From positions 2,480,001-2,544,000 of the forward strand of contig NC_089427.1 of NCBI RefSeq assembly GCF_013426205.1: a stretch of 64,000 bases of DNA, in the 5' to 3' direction. Within the stretch, counting starts at the first letter, position 1; each line of letters begins with the position of its first letter. This document shows, piece after piece, positions 1-11,888 of the stretch. The stretch is from Metarhizium brunneum (Eukaryota; Ascomycota; Sordariomycetes; Hypocreales; Clavicipitaceae). Both the position numbers and the translations under genes were made by a program. Below the pieces are notes generated by a model. The model was not told the origin of the DNA, did no database searches, and saw only the letters and a list, made by a program, of their open reading frames with translations.

Positions 1-1724
1 ACTATTGCCGAGCACTTTACATCAACCGTGATGGAGATTTGCCGTCTTTGAACGGATTCATTATCCATTCTTCCGTTCCCTTACTCATCTTCTATTGCCT
101 ATTTTCTCAAGCGCTCATGAGCGAAAATTTCATTTTCTCGTCCGTTTCCGTGCCTGCCTACCTACTTACACATCAGACGGAGCCATAATTGTTTGTGCGT
201 CTGCCGAAAGTTTAGCCGAGAATAGCTCAGAACCCATCTACTTGTTCGAGTCGTGTATGTACAATGCCATACGAGCATCCATCCAACCTCCCAACTTGTG
301 TTACGAAACCTCACGGTACGACTCATAACCATCATGGATCATGATGGATGGTCAGCTTCATATGGGATCGCACCCAGCCACGGCCTCACGATGTTTTTGT
401 GTTTTCACGAAACAACGTGGCAGTTGTGGCAGGATCCCAAGGTAGCCTGAGATCTCATCTTACGACATGAAACGATTCACATTCGGATAGTCCCCGGAAG
501 TCACGGCAAAGAAAATGTTCCGCAGCAAAATGTTCCGCAGCCATATCTCTGTCCAATTCGGGAAGGGCAAGGAACGCCTTTCTTCTGAAGCGTTCAAACC
601 AGCCCCATGAAGCGGGTTGCGGCGATCCGTGCGGACCCTGAAACACCAAACAAAACAGCTCTACTCAGGTGCATTGCCGACTCCCGACAGCTGTTCCAAC
701 AACTTATTCATTCGGCCAAGAGCTGGTCTGCTGGTGCTACGCCGTCTCTTGGATTTACACCTCAGGCCGGTCGGAAGTGGATGCCATCGACAACAGCAAA
801 CGTCTCACTAGGGCGTCGGGCCTGACACAAGGTTCCAATAGAATGGAAACGAGACCTCGAGGCTGAGTCAAATTGCCATTTATCCGTGGCGGCCCCCCGT
901 TGCTTTATCCTCACCGCAATCGTTAGTAGAACAACTGGCGCGATGCTACAGCGTACACACACGCACACGCACTGTTATCTCGGCTACCGGACCTCGTATT
1001 GCGGCGAGCAAGACAGAAACACCCCCTTCGATTCGTGCCGTTTTAGAATGCCATGGTTGTTTGCTCATGTTTCTTGGCTATTGGCCTCCAAAGCCTGCTA
1101 CGGTTTGTCGACGTGTCAGAGACCTATCATGGATGCGACTGACGAACCCATCAACACAGGCCACCAGGTAGTACAATATTAGAAGAGTGCAGTGCTGAGG
1201 TCGGAGTGCGGACTGTGCGCCAACGACTCAAGGCGTTGGTTTATAAAATAAAGAAGTGCCCATCTCGTGCCCCCGTGATTCCTTTGTCTATCTTGTTGGC
1301 CTTTGTTTGCCGTTTCTAGTCGTTGCCCAATGCCCATTCCGCGCATCCGCCCGTGCTTTGGTTGGGCTGTCTTTGTCTTATTATTATCAACAATCTAACA
1401 TGTTGGATGCACACTTCAGATTTCCAGTCCTGCAAATTACACTATATGCCGATTTCGCACTCTCCGATTGATATTACGTACCAGACTGGATCCGGCATCT
1501 GCTTCATCTGTTTCTTTTCTTGGAGTTCCCCCCGACCTATCATTGGTGTCTTGTGTTACGCCAAGTTTTCTGCCTTCGTGATATATAAACTGCTCGCAGT
1601 CAAGCATTGTCCAGGAAACCCTGAGATACTCCGAATCCAACTAGGGGTGCATGTCACACGCATTAACTGCTCAAACTCGTACAATCCCTCTTCGGCATCA
1701 CAACAAAAGAAAAGGAGAACAAAG
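1..1724. other. Gene-free stretch upstream of the SOD gene
   Basis: I see no supported gene here. The open frames are short, overlap on both strands and lack recognisable motifs or usable splice structure. The 3' part should hold the promoter and 5' leader of the SOD gene. A CA-rich run lies near 955-970 and a small hairpin (CCAACG/CGTTGG) near 1220-1238. Confidence 0.6.
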
Positions 1725-2690
1725 ATGCGAGTTGCAGCAACAGTGGCAGCTCTAGGCGCTGCAGTGAACGTTGTGCTCGCTGCGGACCTTTTGCCCGAGA
1801 TCACAGACAATCCTCTCGATGTGATCTACACGGCTACACTTCCGCAGGACCCCTTTTTCCACGCGCCAGAGCTTGATGGGAACATTAGAGGCTTTATAAG
1901 TGCTGCCGCGCCTCCTGACGGCTTGGGAGTTCGATTCACTGTGCGATTTGAGAACTTGCCCAAGACAGGCGGCCCTTTTCGTTAGTACACGGTCAAAGAA
2001 CCAAGGCAAAGTGGATTTGCCATGTTCAAACGTTAGGGATTTACTGACTGGAAAGCAGCTTACCACCTTCATGTCAACAAAGCAAGTAACGGTAACTGCA
2101 CCGCAACGGGCGCACACTTGGACCCCACGAACCGTGGTGAGAAGCCGCCTTGCGATGCTGGCTCTCTTCCATCGTGCCAGGCTGGAGATCTTGCTGGAAA
2201 ATATGGCAAGATTACTAGCGACCCCTTCATTGTCGAGTACGTTGATAAGTTCGTATCTCTAAAAGAAGGCGATGCTACCTTCTTCGGCAATCGGTCTTTT
2301 GTCATCCACCTCGCCAACTCGACTCGTATCACTTGTGCCGACTTTGTCAAGAATGATCCCGACATACCGTCTGTTTCTTTGCCCGGATCTACTTCCAGGA
2401 ACAATCAGACTTATACCCAGACTGAGACAACTACTCATACTCAACCCTGTGCCTGCAGTGACCAGCAAAGTTCCTGCACAACAACATATTCTAGTACAGC
2501 TACGGCGACGACCAGCACATCCACTACATCCACTACACCAACAAGATCTACTCCGACAGGCACGGGGGTCTCTTCTAGCGGGGTCGTTAGTCCTACCCCG
2601 TCAGTCGTCATAGCGGCGGCGGGAAGGAGGGTGCCGGGGCCGTTGCTATGGTGGGTGGGAAGCGTGGCGCTGGTGATCTTTTCTCATTAG
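1725..2690 (+). CDS. GPI-anchored cell-surface Cu-only-type superoxide dismutase
   Basis: Two exons, 1725-1980 and 2059-2690, give 295 residues; the intron has a GTTAGT donor and a GCAG acceptor. Residues 1-19 form a signal peptide. The SOD fold follows, with four copper-ligand-type histidines at 88 and 90 (YHLHV), 105 (GAHLDP) and 169 (FVIHL). The usual disulfide cysteine pair is probably C117 and C178. No histidine lies between 105 and 169, so the two dedicated zinc-ligand histidines of Cu/Zn-SOD are missing, which matches the fungal Cu-only SOD family (SOD4/5/6 type). A Ser/Thr-rich stalk and a terminal hydrophobic tail (GPLLWWVGSVALVIFSH) indicate a GPI anchor. The expected role is converting superoxide to peroxide at the cell wall. 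An open frame continues upstream to 1323, but the signal peptide fixes the start at 1725. The family is clear; the zinc-free state is inferred. Confidence 0.88.
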
Positions 2691-3675
2691 TCTCGCGCAT
2701 TTTTTTCCTTTCCAGGATTTCCGCAATGTATTATATAGACAGCGTATAGCTTCCGTGGGTGTGGCAGAAAGGGTGCCGTAGACTAGACACTCCATTTATC
2801 TTGGAACGTAATGGCAGGAACGCATATTGCTCACATGTCAGGATTGTGAACTAGGTGACCGTATTCATGTGCAATGTTTTGCGATTTGCGACTTGAAATG
2901 AAATGTATGAGAACCATAAAGGCACGACCGAGAAAACAGATACTCTTACCCCCTGAGCTTTCTGGACTGCACTGTGCACAAAGAATGAGCCTATTTCGAG
3001 CTCAGAAACCATGCAATGTTTGCTGGCATCAACTGGGGCCTTTCATTTCGAGTCTGGACCATAACTCGCCTCAGACATGCCCAGGTTTCGTTTCAAACAG
3101 AAAGACAAGAGGCGGTCCTGGTGATTAACTAGCCTTTTTTTTATTTTTATTATAATTTAATATCATTCAAGTTTCACGACACGTAATAGAATCTAAATTC
3201 GGGTTGAGGGCTTTTATTTCACTTGGAGCATTGCATGTGCAAGTGGGAAAGAAGTATCTGAAAGTTGGGATAACCTCACCCATGTTGGTGCAAACACGTC
3301 GCACGTGATTTGCATCCCACCTTTTAAAGCTCCCTTCCCGACTTCTGTTCACCTTCCGCGCCACATGGTCAGTTTATTCTTTCGCTTTTTTCTTCTCGGG
3401 TGTCTTTTCTTCTTCTTCTAGTTCTTCTAGAGATTCCATTATTCTTCCAACAGAATCATTTATGCCATCTATATTATGTCACATGTATATCATCAAGTTC
3501 ACGTCCATCGATTTGACTTCCAGATTAATACTCGCTCTTCAGCTTTGGAGTTTACCTTTGCCCGAAATTGCGCCACGTTGAGATACCGAAACCTCAGCTC
3601 CATGCAAAACACATCGCCGTCGAACAGGCAGGGGTCGTAGGAAATCCGCATTCTACGACACTAGTCATTCTCAGA
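2691..3675. other. Intergenic stretch, SOD 3' end to TPR-protein leader
   Basis: No gene is supported. It begins as the SOD 3' UTR. An AT-rich run of T and A tracts lies at about 3131-3172. The part from about 3360 is pyrimidine-rich (TTCTTC runs), which is common in fungal promoters and leaders, and should belong to the next gene. Confidence 0.5.
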
Positions 3676-5865
3676 ATGACCAAATTCTCCAAGAAAGAGA
3701 GGCTGTTAAGCAATATCAAATTGGGCAGCGATGGCGATGCTTCTTCACCTACCAAGAAGATGGGCGCTCCATCTGACAATCTTCCTCCGTCTCCAACACC
3801 ATCTACTAATAAGGGCCCCAAATTAGAAAAGGACGTGTCTGTAACGCCTCCGTCGGCCGGTCTCATAATTTCTCGCCATAAGTGAGTTGTACTCTCCCAA
3901 CATATCTGCGAGCGCAGCCTTTACACCACAGTTCAGGTGACAGCAGGATGTCTCTCGCTAGACAATTTCTGACTTGAAAACACTAGGCATTGGCGTCATA
4001 TATCGGCCTTTCATGGGCCATGGCTCCAATTACCTATCAAGATACTGGAAATGATCGCTCACAACAATTACAACACCCCTCGACCTCGTCCCGTTGACCC
4101 GGCTGTTGTGTTTGATGTTCTGAAAATTCGCAAGGCAGTCGACGAAGCGACGAACTTTGCCGTAGTGGCTGCAAGTGACTTGGCCCCTTCGACATTTGTC
4201 AATGTCAACGGAGGTGCTCAAAAATTTGACCCCTTCAGCCATGGTGCAAAGCTGAGTGGAGAGAGAAAATTACGGATCAGAGCTCTAGCATGCCAGAAAC
4301 TTGCCCATGCATATCGGTTGGACGAGATAGCGTGTAGTGTTGCCACAATGCAAGGCGCATCTGCTTTGGAAGAAGTCGGTGGTTTGGTATTGCAGCGAAA
4401 CCAGGATGACCTCAACGCCAAATATGTCCACTTTTTCCATGAAAAGATTCCGTCGAAGCGATTGGTCGAGACTACAAGTCTTTCACCTTTGACTGACATG
4501 ATTGAATCGGCACATTACCAAGCAGAAGCCCTTCGTACTCGGGCGGCAGTCAAAGTTATCCGACGCGAATTTGATGGTGCAATACAAGACCTTACGGAAG
4601 CGCTGGCGCTGGCCCTACAGAGACATCATGTTCCGCCTCATAACCCAAGTCAGAACCATTTGGGCCCTGAGAAGACCCAGAAGCACGGTAAAAAAAGAAA
4701 CAGGGGCATTCTTCTCCCTGAAAAAGACCAGCCAAGTGGACTTGTGGCACAGCTGTTCTTTCAACGAGCTTCGGTAAACATCACTATGGCTTGCCAGCAT
4801 GTCGATTCTTGCTTTGACCCTTCACCGCCTCAAAAATCCCAAGGCGAGAATGGAAATCCGAACACAGCTCTCAAAGGTATTAGCGAGATACAAGACGTGT
4901 CAAACGAACGGTTTGAGAATCGAAGGCTTGTGAAAGCTCTGGCTAAACGCGCATTGAAGGACTACACCTCCTTCCTCTCTTACTTTGACTATTCTCCTAA
5001 TCTGCCAAATCCGGCTCTCTGTGAGTTCAGCGACCGCGTGGCGCATGGAGCGAAAGGTATTGGCAAGCCTTGCAAGTCGTTCGAACAAAGGCACATTGTA
5101 TACCGCTTATCAGACCTCTTTGCAGCCGTGCCGCCTCCGCATCTCCCTCCACAAGAAACTGGGACCCAGGATGAAGCCAGAAATGCTGTGCAAAATGGCC
5201 CAGAGCCGGACACAAGCGAAGCGGTCACATACCACCCCCTCTTAACTGAAGCCTTGCATTCCTTACTACTCTGCCATTGTCTTTTGCAGACGTCAATAAA
5301 GGAACTGCAGCGTCATGCTTACATGGTCGCCCGTCTCGTGCAATTATGCCACGGGTATCCCGTATTTCTCGCCACACGATCACCAGCTCGGTCCGACTGG
5401 GAAGAAGTGCTCCGCCGGACGAAGGACTGGCTTCCCCTAGGCTCAACCTGGGAGGTTCTATGCGATCATGCCCCTTTGGATGGTAGTGAGGCAAACGACT
5501 CACTATCCGCAGCTGCCGCCTCCCTTCTAAGAGAAACCGATGCAGGAACATCCTCCCCAGACAATCAGAGGGGCAGGCCTTTGGAGATCTCATCTCAAGC
5601 AGGAGCCGTAGACCCAACAGTCAACCCGGTACACCTAATATCATCTACACCATCATACAAATACGACCCCTTTCGGCACTGGAATTCCAATGACGAAACC
5701 AAGGACTTTCCGTTCCTTGTGGAGAGAACAATAGCTATTGTACGCTGGATCCAGGAAGTGCCTGTAGGAATAGGCACAGCGAAGAAAAGGAGGCGGCCTA
5801 GGAAGGCGAGGGTCAAAGCCGACACGGTGGAGGCCGACATGAGCAGGTTGGACTTTAAGGGATAA
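3676..5865 (+). CDS. Fungal TPR-like protein with an F-box-like segment
   Basis: Exons 3676-3881 and 3987-5865 give 694 residues; the intron splits the Lys of ..SRHK (donor GTGAGT, acceptor CTAG). After a basic, Ser/Pro-rich N-terminus, residues around 70-98 (KHWRHISAFHGPWLQLP then KILEMIAH) read like the start of an F-box (LPxxILxxI). The middle is helical. The stretch ending DGAIQDLTEALALALQ looks like a tetratricopeptide repeat, preceded by ALRTRAAVKVIRREF. The C-terminus is very basic (KKRRRPRKARVK), possibly a nuclear localisation signal. I have the impression of a conserved Pezizomycotina protein but cannot name a function. If the F-box reading is right it may be a ubiquitin-ligase adaptor; this is inference. 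The start at 3676 is the first ATG in the open frame. Confidence 0.75.
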
Positions 5866-6280
5866 ATGAGAGTACTACCCTCAGACTGATGTCTTGGCTG
5901 AGGGTATTCGCAGCATTCGACTTTTGAAGATTTAAGTACATGCAAAACGGCGGGTTGGCACAGCGTTTGAATTTTTGGAGACTCTATGAATATGTGGCAG
6001 CCATGAATTTGTCTTATTGTGCACGTCCGCTTCTCGCACGAGTTTCATATTTGCAATGCGTCTTCCTTGTCTAAAATGTCTTGGGTTACTCTGGGTATAT
6101 AACAATATCCCTTGCCATCCAAAAACGCCCGCTCACTTTCCCTAGCACCACTCGTCATTTAAATGACGGTAATGCCCCAAAAGCCAAAACAGAGTCTGGT
6201 ACACAACTAGGCGACATGCTTGGGAGAAGAATTGTCTGCCGAAATTACAGAAATCCTGGCAACTCTCCTTGGTGGTAGTT
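5866..6280. other. Convergent 3' intergenic gap
   Basis: This gap lies between the ends of two convergent genes. I see only 3' UTR-like sequence and no gene. Confidence 0.5.
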
Positions 6281-9196
6281 CTAACACCATCTTACATCTG
6301 CCATGTTGTTTCCAGCGTTCAAAAAAGCATCAATGTCTCCAATACCTTCTGTCTCCAACGCATTCATCAGCTCCAATTGCTGCGAGTGAGTAAGACTGCC
6401 TTGTCTCCCAGGCATGAAGCCGTACTGGCCATGGGCATCAAACCCAGTGGCCATGTTCTGCAGCCCACCAAGGCTACCAGTCGGCACCTCGGCAAAATTA
6501 TTAGGCATTGCGTCGTTGAAGCAGTTGCTACTCATAGGTCCAAAGTTGTACGGCGAAATAAAGGGAGCTGGAGGGGAGAACCAATCAGCAGCGGAAGTGG
6601 TGGCCGGCAATGGCCGCTGGGGCACCGATGGCCTTGCCGTGGTGAAGTTGGGCGTTACTTGAGTTGGCTGCCCACTCTGCGGAGGCGAAATGTGGTCTTG
6701 CATTGGCACAACACGAGGTGCGGATGAAGCGTCAGATAGAGCTGACGACTGCAATGGCAGATTTTGCGGCGAAAGCGTCGTGTTGGGAGTAGCGGCCGAC
6801 ATGGTGCCAGTCGGGATCGAATCAGGTGGCGTCGGGATCTGCCTCGAGTGGTCTACAGAAGGCGAAGTCGTCTGATTGTGACTCATTACAGACTGGGCAG
6901 GATTGTCTTCTGGTGAACCTTCGGGCGGGAAATAAGAGAATCTCCTCCCGTTTGCATCAGTAGCAGGATTGCAGAAAATTGAATTGGATCTAAAAGTCGG
7001 CTGAGGTGGCGGGTAGTTCGGATCAAAAGTATATGCATTCATGGACTCTGGCGGTGAATCGAATACAAAACCAAACTGGGGAGGATTCAGGTACGGGAGC
7101 TGTTGAGAAGGCCCAGTCTGTACATAACTGTCGGGTGATGACTGTGGCTCGGCGACCGACGATGGACTGGCGAAGGAGAACATTGGATGCTGGCTGTCAG
7201 GAGCCCTGTCGTAGCTTTGCAAGCAGGCTTTGGAGATGACGTTGTATAGTTGGGCCGTATAACGAGTGCCGGGCCATCGTTCTGCGCACTTTTCGAGACA
7301 CGCCAGCGCTCTGGCTACAAGATCCTCCACTTCCTGTCGAGAATGGGCCTGCCGAACTTCTGGGTATGACGTTGACCATAAAAGGGCATTTAAACATGAG
7401 GTGAGCATAAGTAGTAGTAGCCAAGTGATGCTGAAGAAGCCGCTGCTCATTTGCTTTTCTGCCAGGTTGATAACAAAGGCAGAGCTCTCAAAACAAATCG
7501 TAGCAGCCCGTGCAGAGGGCTGGGGAACTTGCGGCGAAGGTCTGTAGAGAACCACCCGAGTGTGGTGATAGAAGGTGGCACACCTGTTGCATCTGTTAGC
7601 ACAAACATTACGTGAGAGGTCCAAACATTGATAGGCATAATACCATGAAGGGCCCCATTGAATATGACTGGGCGCAGCGTCCAGCCAAGACTTCATCTTC
7701 TTTTCTATACTATCGAACCAGGGATATGAGTCGTTATTTGGTTGGTGTCGCTTTTGTTCATAGAGATTTCTTCGAATTTCCGCCTGTAATTCTCGGCATT
7801 GATAGAAGTGAGCAGCGAAAGCCTTTCGTGGACTGGTAGGGCCAGCACTGATTCCATTTGCTGTGATGTGCTCATCATCAACGGTGGAAAATATGGACAC
7901 ATCTACTTTGTCATTTCCTGTTGCAAACCCACTGGGTCGCCCCATGTGATAGGACAACCCAAAGTCCATGACTGCGACAATCCACGCAAGGCGTCTTCGC
8001 ATATCAATCGTCTGCTCGTCCAAATTATAGCCAGTAGTGATCGTCTGCTCGTCCGTTAAGCCCTCTTGTTGGCAGATGCGAGTCGCAAGGCCAATGACAT
8101 AGTACACTGGCGTTCTCGTGGGGGTGAGGAGCGAATAATGACCGATCAAAACTAGACACTGCAAAGTCCTGAGATCCTTGGGACGTATCACAGCTTCGGC
8201 GTACTGCATGGCTGCTAAGTAGTAGCTGTCTGCTAAGCCGGCATATTGTGAGTCAAATTTTTGAAGGGCAATAGCAATAACCATCCGCAGCACGAAGTTT
8301 TTGTACGGGTCTTCGTCACCATTGTACACTGCTTCCATGTCCCTTTCAAAATTCTTCTCATGGAGAACAGGCCAAAATACTTGTGCTAGAAGATGAGTCA
8401 AGTTAGTACTTCCTCCAAGTCTATTGTTGTGGCCAGTTCGGAATTGGTAAACCATACATTTTTGAATGAATAGCTCGATAAGTTTGTCCATGGTTGCGCG
8501 AGACGGTAGACCGTCGGCAGGGCCCTCGCTGAGCATCGGGTAGCTTTTCTTTCTGCCATTTGGTGGCCCAGTCATTTGTATAGACTGCATCCGAGCTTGG
8601 CTTCTAGCCCGTACCTCGGGTATGAGGTCGGATATGCGGTTAGATGCCGTGTATCTCTTAGCCTCCTCCATCAACAGCCTAGTCATAGCAATGCCACTGC
8701 TGGGCCCCAAGTATCTAGACGTTTCATCACTTGCTTTGAGACGGATCATGCCTCCAGGTCGAACAATGTCTTCAGTAGTCTTGGGATAATCATTCTCATC
8801 ATCCGTGTAATGGGCCAACTCGGCCTCGAGCGCCCTAACCCTGTCCTGAAGCTTGATGACATAGTATCGGTTAATTTTCTTGCCTTTGGCAGTATCCAAG
8901 TATTCGCATATTGAACCAGACCTCTCGCACGGCAAACATCGTGGCAAAGACGGATCGCAGCGGGTTTTCCGCTATGACATTGTGTTAGTAAGAGTGCATG
9001 CTGGCAGGTAGGCAGGTCATACCTGACGACAGCGACAGCAGGCTGTCAATGTGTGGGCAACGCGGTGACCTGAGCCGTCGTCATCGGAAAGATCGTCATT
9101 GGACCTTTGTGGTTTCTGGTAATGGGCTGTATATGGTTGATTTGGGCGGGACGGGACAGACCCAAGTCCTTGCCTAAAAATGTGTGCCGGATCCAT
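6281..9196 (-). CDS. Zn(II)2Cys6 transcription factor with fungal-specific domain
   Basis: Exons (minus strand) 9196-9023 and 8971-6281 give 954 residues. The intron is GTATGA...CATAG and falls inside the DNA-binding domain. The binuclear zinc cluster is complete: Cys53, 56, 63, 70, 73 and 80, spaced C-x2-C-x6-C-x6-C-x2-C-x6-C. It is followed by a basic linker and a dimerising coiled coil (VIKLQDRVRALEAELAHY). A large middle region matches the fungal_trans regulatory fold (for example ATRICQQEGL and DMRRRLAWIVAVMD). The last 300 residues are rich in Pro, Ser, Gln and Asn, typical of an activation tail. It should be a nuclear DNA-binding regulator, but I cannot assign target genes. The only in-frame start that keeps all six cysteines is the ATG at 9196. 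Confidence 0.9.
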
Positions 9197-9737
9197 GATG
9201 GGGATCCTTCAAGTTGCTGGCAACCCGCCTGTCTCTAGAGCATGCGCCTTGCCAGAGGTAAATATTGGCGTAGAATGCGCCTGTTCAATCGTGTCGCCCC
9301 AACGTATTTGAATAACGACGCCGGGTTGCACAAGAAGCCCTGTGCGACTGGCCGAGTCAAGTCTGCGTACGTCGTGGGGCTCGCCTTGGACCGGGCCGCC
9401 GGAAACAGGCTGAGAAGGGCGCAATGTGTACCGAGCTGCCGGCCAGGTTCGCTGTAGTAGTCAGGCTGGTAATATCGTTTTGATGTCAAGGGCAAACTGT
9501 CTTAGCAATCCGCAACGAGGCGGTGGAGGAAGCACACCAGTCCAAGGGGTTGCGGAGAGCGGTAAGGTTCATCCGCTGACTTCCAGACAAAGCAAAATTA
9601 TAGCGGCGGGCTAACAGGTGGCTAAGAGTAGTCTTCAGAGTCGATGACAGCTATATATCCTTGGTGGATCGAGCGGCAAAGGCGGTTGAAAGAAGAAGCA
9701 GAAGGTCGGCAGAAGGAGCTGCGACTGCGCAGGCGAT

Positions 9738-9765
9738 GTGCAGAGTGCAGGGTGCAGAGTGCGGA
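9738..9765. repeat. 7-bp tandem repeat, 4 units
   Basis: Four consecutive heptamers: GTGCAGA, GTGCAGG, GTGCAGA, GTGCGGA. Units 1 and 3 are identical and units 2 and 4 differ from them by one base each. Confidence 0.8.
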
Positions 9766-10153
9766 ATGAATTCGCGGTTGAGATGTGCTCGCTCGCCTCG
9801 AGGATGTGGTCAGCGGTGCTAGGCGGAAAGGAGGGACTGACATGGAGGTTTAGGAGGGTCTTGATGACCAAGAAGAACCGCCCAGCCCCAAGATGTCAGC
9901 CCCAGACACGAATGAGCCCAGGGTACCCTCCTACCTCTAGGGACCTGCTTAGGTTCCCAGGTACCTACGTACAACACAGCTGGTTGACTCGCAAACATTG
10001 AAGAGGGTCAGCAGCCGGGACGTCTGCACCGACTCGGGCAAGAGCAACCGGAGGCGCATTAGTGGATTGTGCGTGTGCTGATTGGCACGGAATGCGACCG
10101 TGCAGGAGAGAAGCCATCCAGCCGTCTACCCGTCAGGTGCAGAAATGGCGTGG

Positions 10154-10181
10154 GCACTTGAGCACTTGAGCACTTGAGCAC
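10154..10181. repeat. 8-bp tandem repeat, 3.5 units
   Basis: Three perfect copies of GCACTTGA are followed by a half unit GCAC. It lies in the long region upstream of the minus-strand Zn2Cys6 gene. Confidence 0.8.
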
Positions 10182-11867
10182 GTCAGCTGGACACCGAGTC
10201 CTCCTGTGTCAATTGGCAAATAACTACTCCGTACCGAGTTATTACTACTGGGCTCCGATGTCTGTGAAAAGGACGCGAGCTCAACATACTGGGCAGTAGA
10301 TCCCCAGGTACCTACCCGGGTACGTGGGTGCATTCAATGTTGCCCTATTTGAAACGTGCACATCATGCTTGACCAGACCCTTTATCGCCGACATACTACT
10401 ACGTACCTAGCCCTTGTAAACGCGTGGATGGCCGTCTGTCGTTCTAGGCCACATGCATATCCATCGGCACAACTTGACCGAAGTCTGCGGGCATTGGCGG
10501 GCAGGTCGACGTCGCATCGCTTGGTTGAACGGGCTGCGGACTTGGCAAGCACCAGAAACAATGCCCCATTGATCGTTCCGCTTGTGGACAAAGGCACACG
10601 CACTATCGACAGTTGCGAGAGCCATTGGGTCTGGCAGGCAGCATCTAAAAAACTAAAAAATGACAATGATGCGACTCATGTTGAAAACAAGTCCCCCACC
10701 ACAGCGAGCCTGCGAGTGTCTCGGGAGCACTAAAGCGCCGCAGATCCACACAGCCAGAAGCACCAGGGTCGTCCAACGCTCAAGGTTGACTCGAGTACTA
10801 TGTTGTTCACATCACTTTCTTGTCCAGACTTCAACAACGAGGCCAAGGCATGTATGTACAGCCGCACAGTAGGCAATCAACGATCGTGAGATTATGCTTT
10901 GGGAGGCTGTGCAGTGCATTTTGTCAACCTTGGTTTCCTTGGGAAACAATCCTAAGCCCTGGCTCGTACCTCGATGCGCGGCGCTGCCACGTGCAATGGC
11001 GTTTGTCGTCGAGATGCGGGTCGGAGCACCAGAATTCAATCTTCACCAAGAACTACTGCATCCATCCATCCGCAGTCTGCCGCTAGCCTCGCAGTCAACT
11101 TATGCAGCCTACCTACTAGATACCTAGGTATGCAGATGTCCCCAAGAGCGCGGAAATCAATGGGCAACAGAAACCTCGCAAAGGCCCGAGCTGTGGCTGG
11201 TGGATGAGGAAGTTGCGCGCAAGCCATGAACCCTATAAAGTGGCAAGTTCGTCATGTATCAATATGTCGGCCAATCGCGCCACAGCATAGTCAATCGTCT
11301 CGCCGAGTCTCGATGAACGAGGCTCCGCAATTCCGCGGGCCATTGGTGTTGTTGGCTTTCGAAAAGATGGCTGCCTAGAATCTAGTCAGTTGGCTTCCAA
11401 GAGCGCGGGAGTACATTATTAATAGCAATACCGACATCTCAATCGTACAATGCGATGGGTGACAGGCGAGATGGGGTGGCATTGATGCAAAGCCGCACCA
11501 CCCTGGTCAACTACCTAGATGCCTAGTAGTTAGTACCAGGTAGGGAGGATTGCAGAAAGACTCGAAACATGGACCCTCCGGCCTTGGCTTCCGAATCCCC
11601 GTCCGCTTGTGCCTGGACCCTCTTGCTGTCATCGAAAACAGCGAGAAGCACGGCACACGTGCATGCAGAATAGCACGGACTGGCGGAGAATGGAGTGTTG
11701 GGCGAGAATAAGTTTGAAAAAACGACAGATCTTGTGTCATCCGTCATTCGGTTCCGTGTGCCGTGTTTTGCCCCTGACAGATTAGTACATCGTTCTTTCC
11801 CTTTCTCCATCGCTCCTGCCGGGTGCTCCTTCCACCGACGCTGGAGTGGCGCCAACTGCCGCATATT

Positions 11868-11888
11868 GCATGTCGCATGTCGCATGTC
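11868..11888. repeat. 7-bp tandem repeat, 3 units
   Basis: Three perfect copies of GCATGTC in gene-free DNA between the two transcription factor genes. Confidence 0.8.

Noticed and set aside
1323..1724. N-terminal extension of the SOD reading frame
   Set aside because: The signal peptide begins at the ATG at 1725; the upstream codons are leader sequence.
7580..7620. Apparent 28-base GT...AG intron within the minus-strand Zn2Cys6 gene
   Set aside because: It is shorter than any functional fungal intron, and the frame reads through to plausible fungal_trans sequence.
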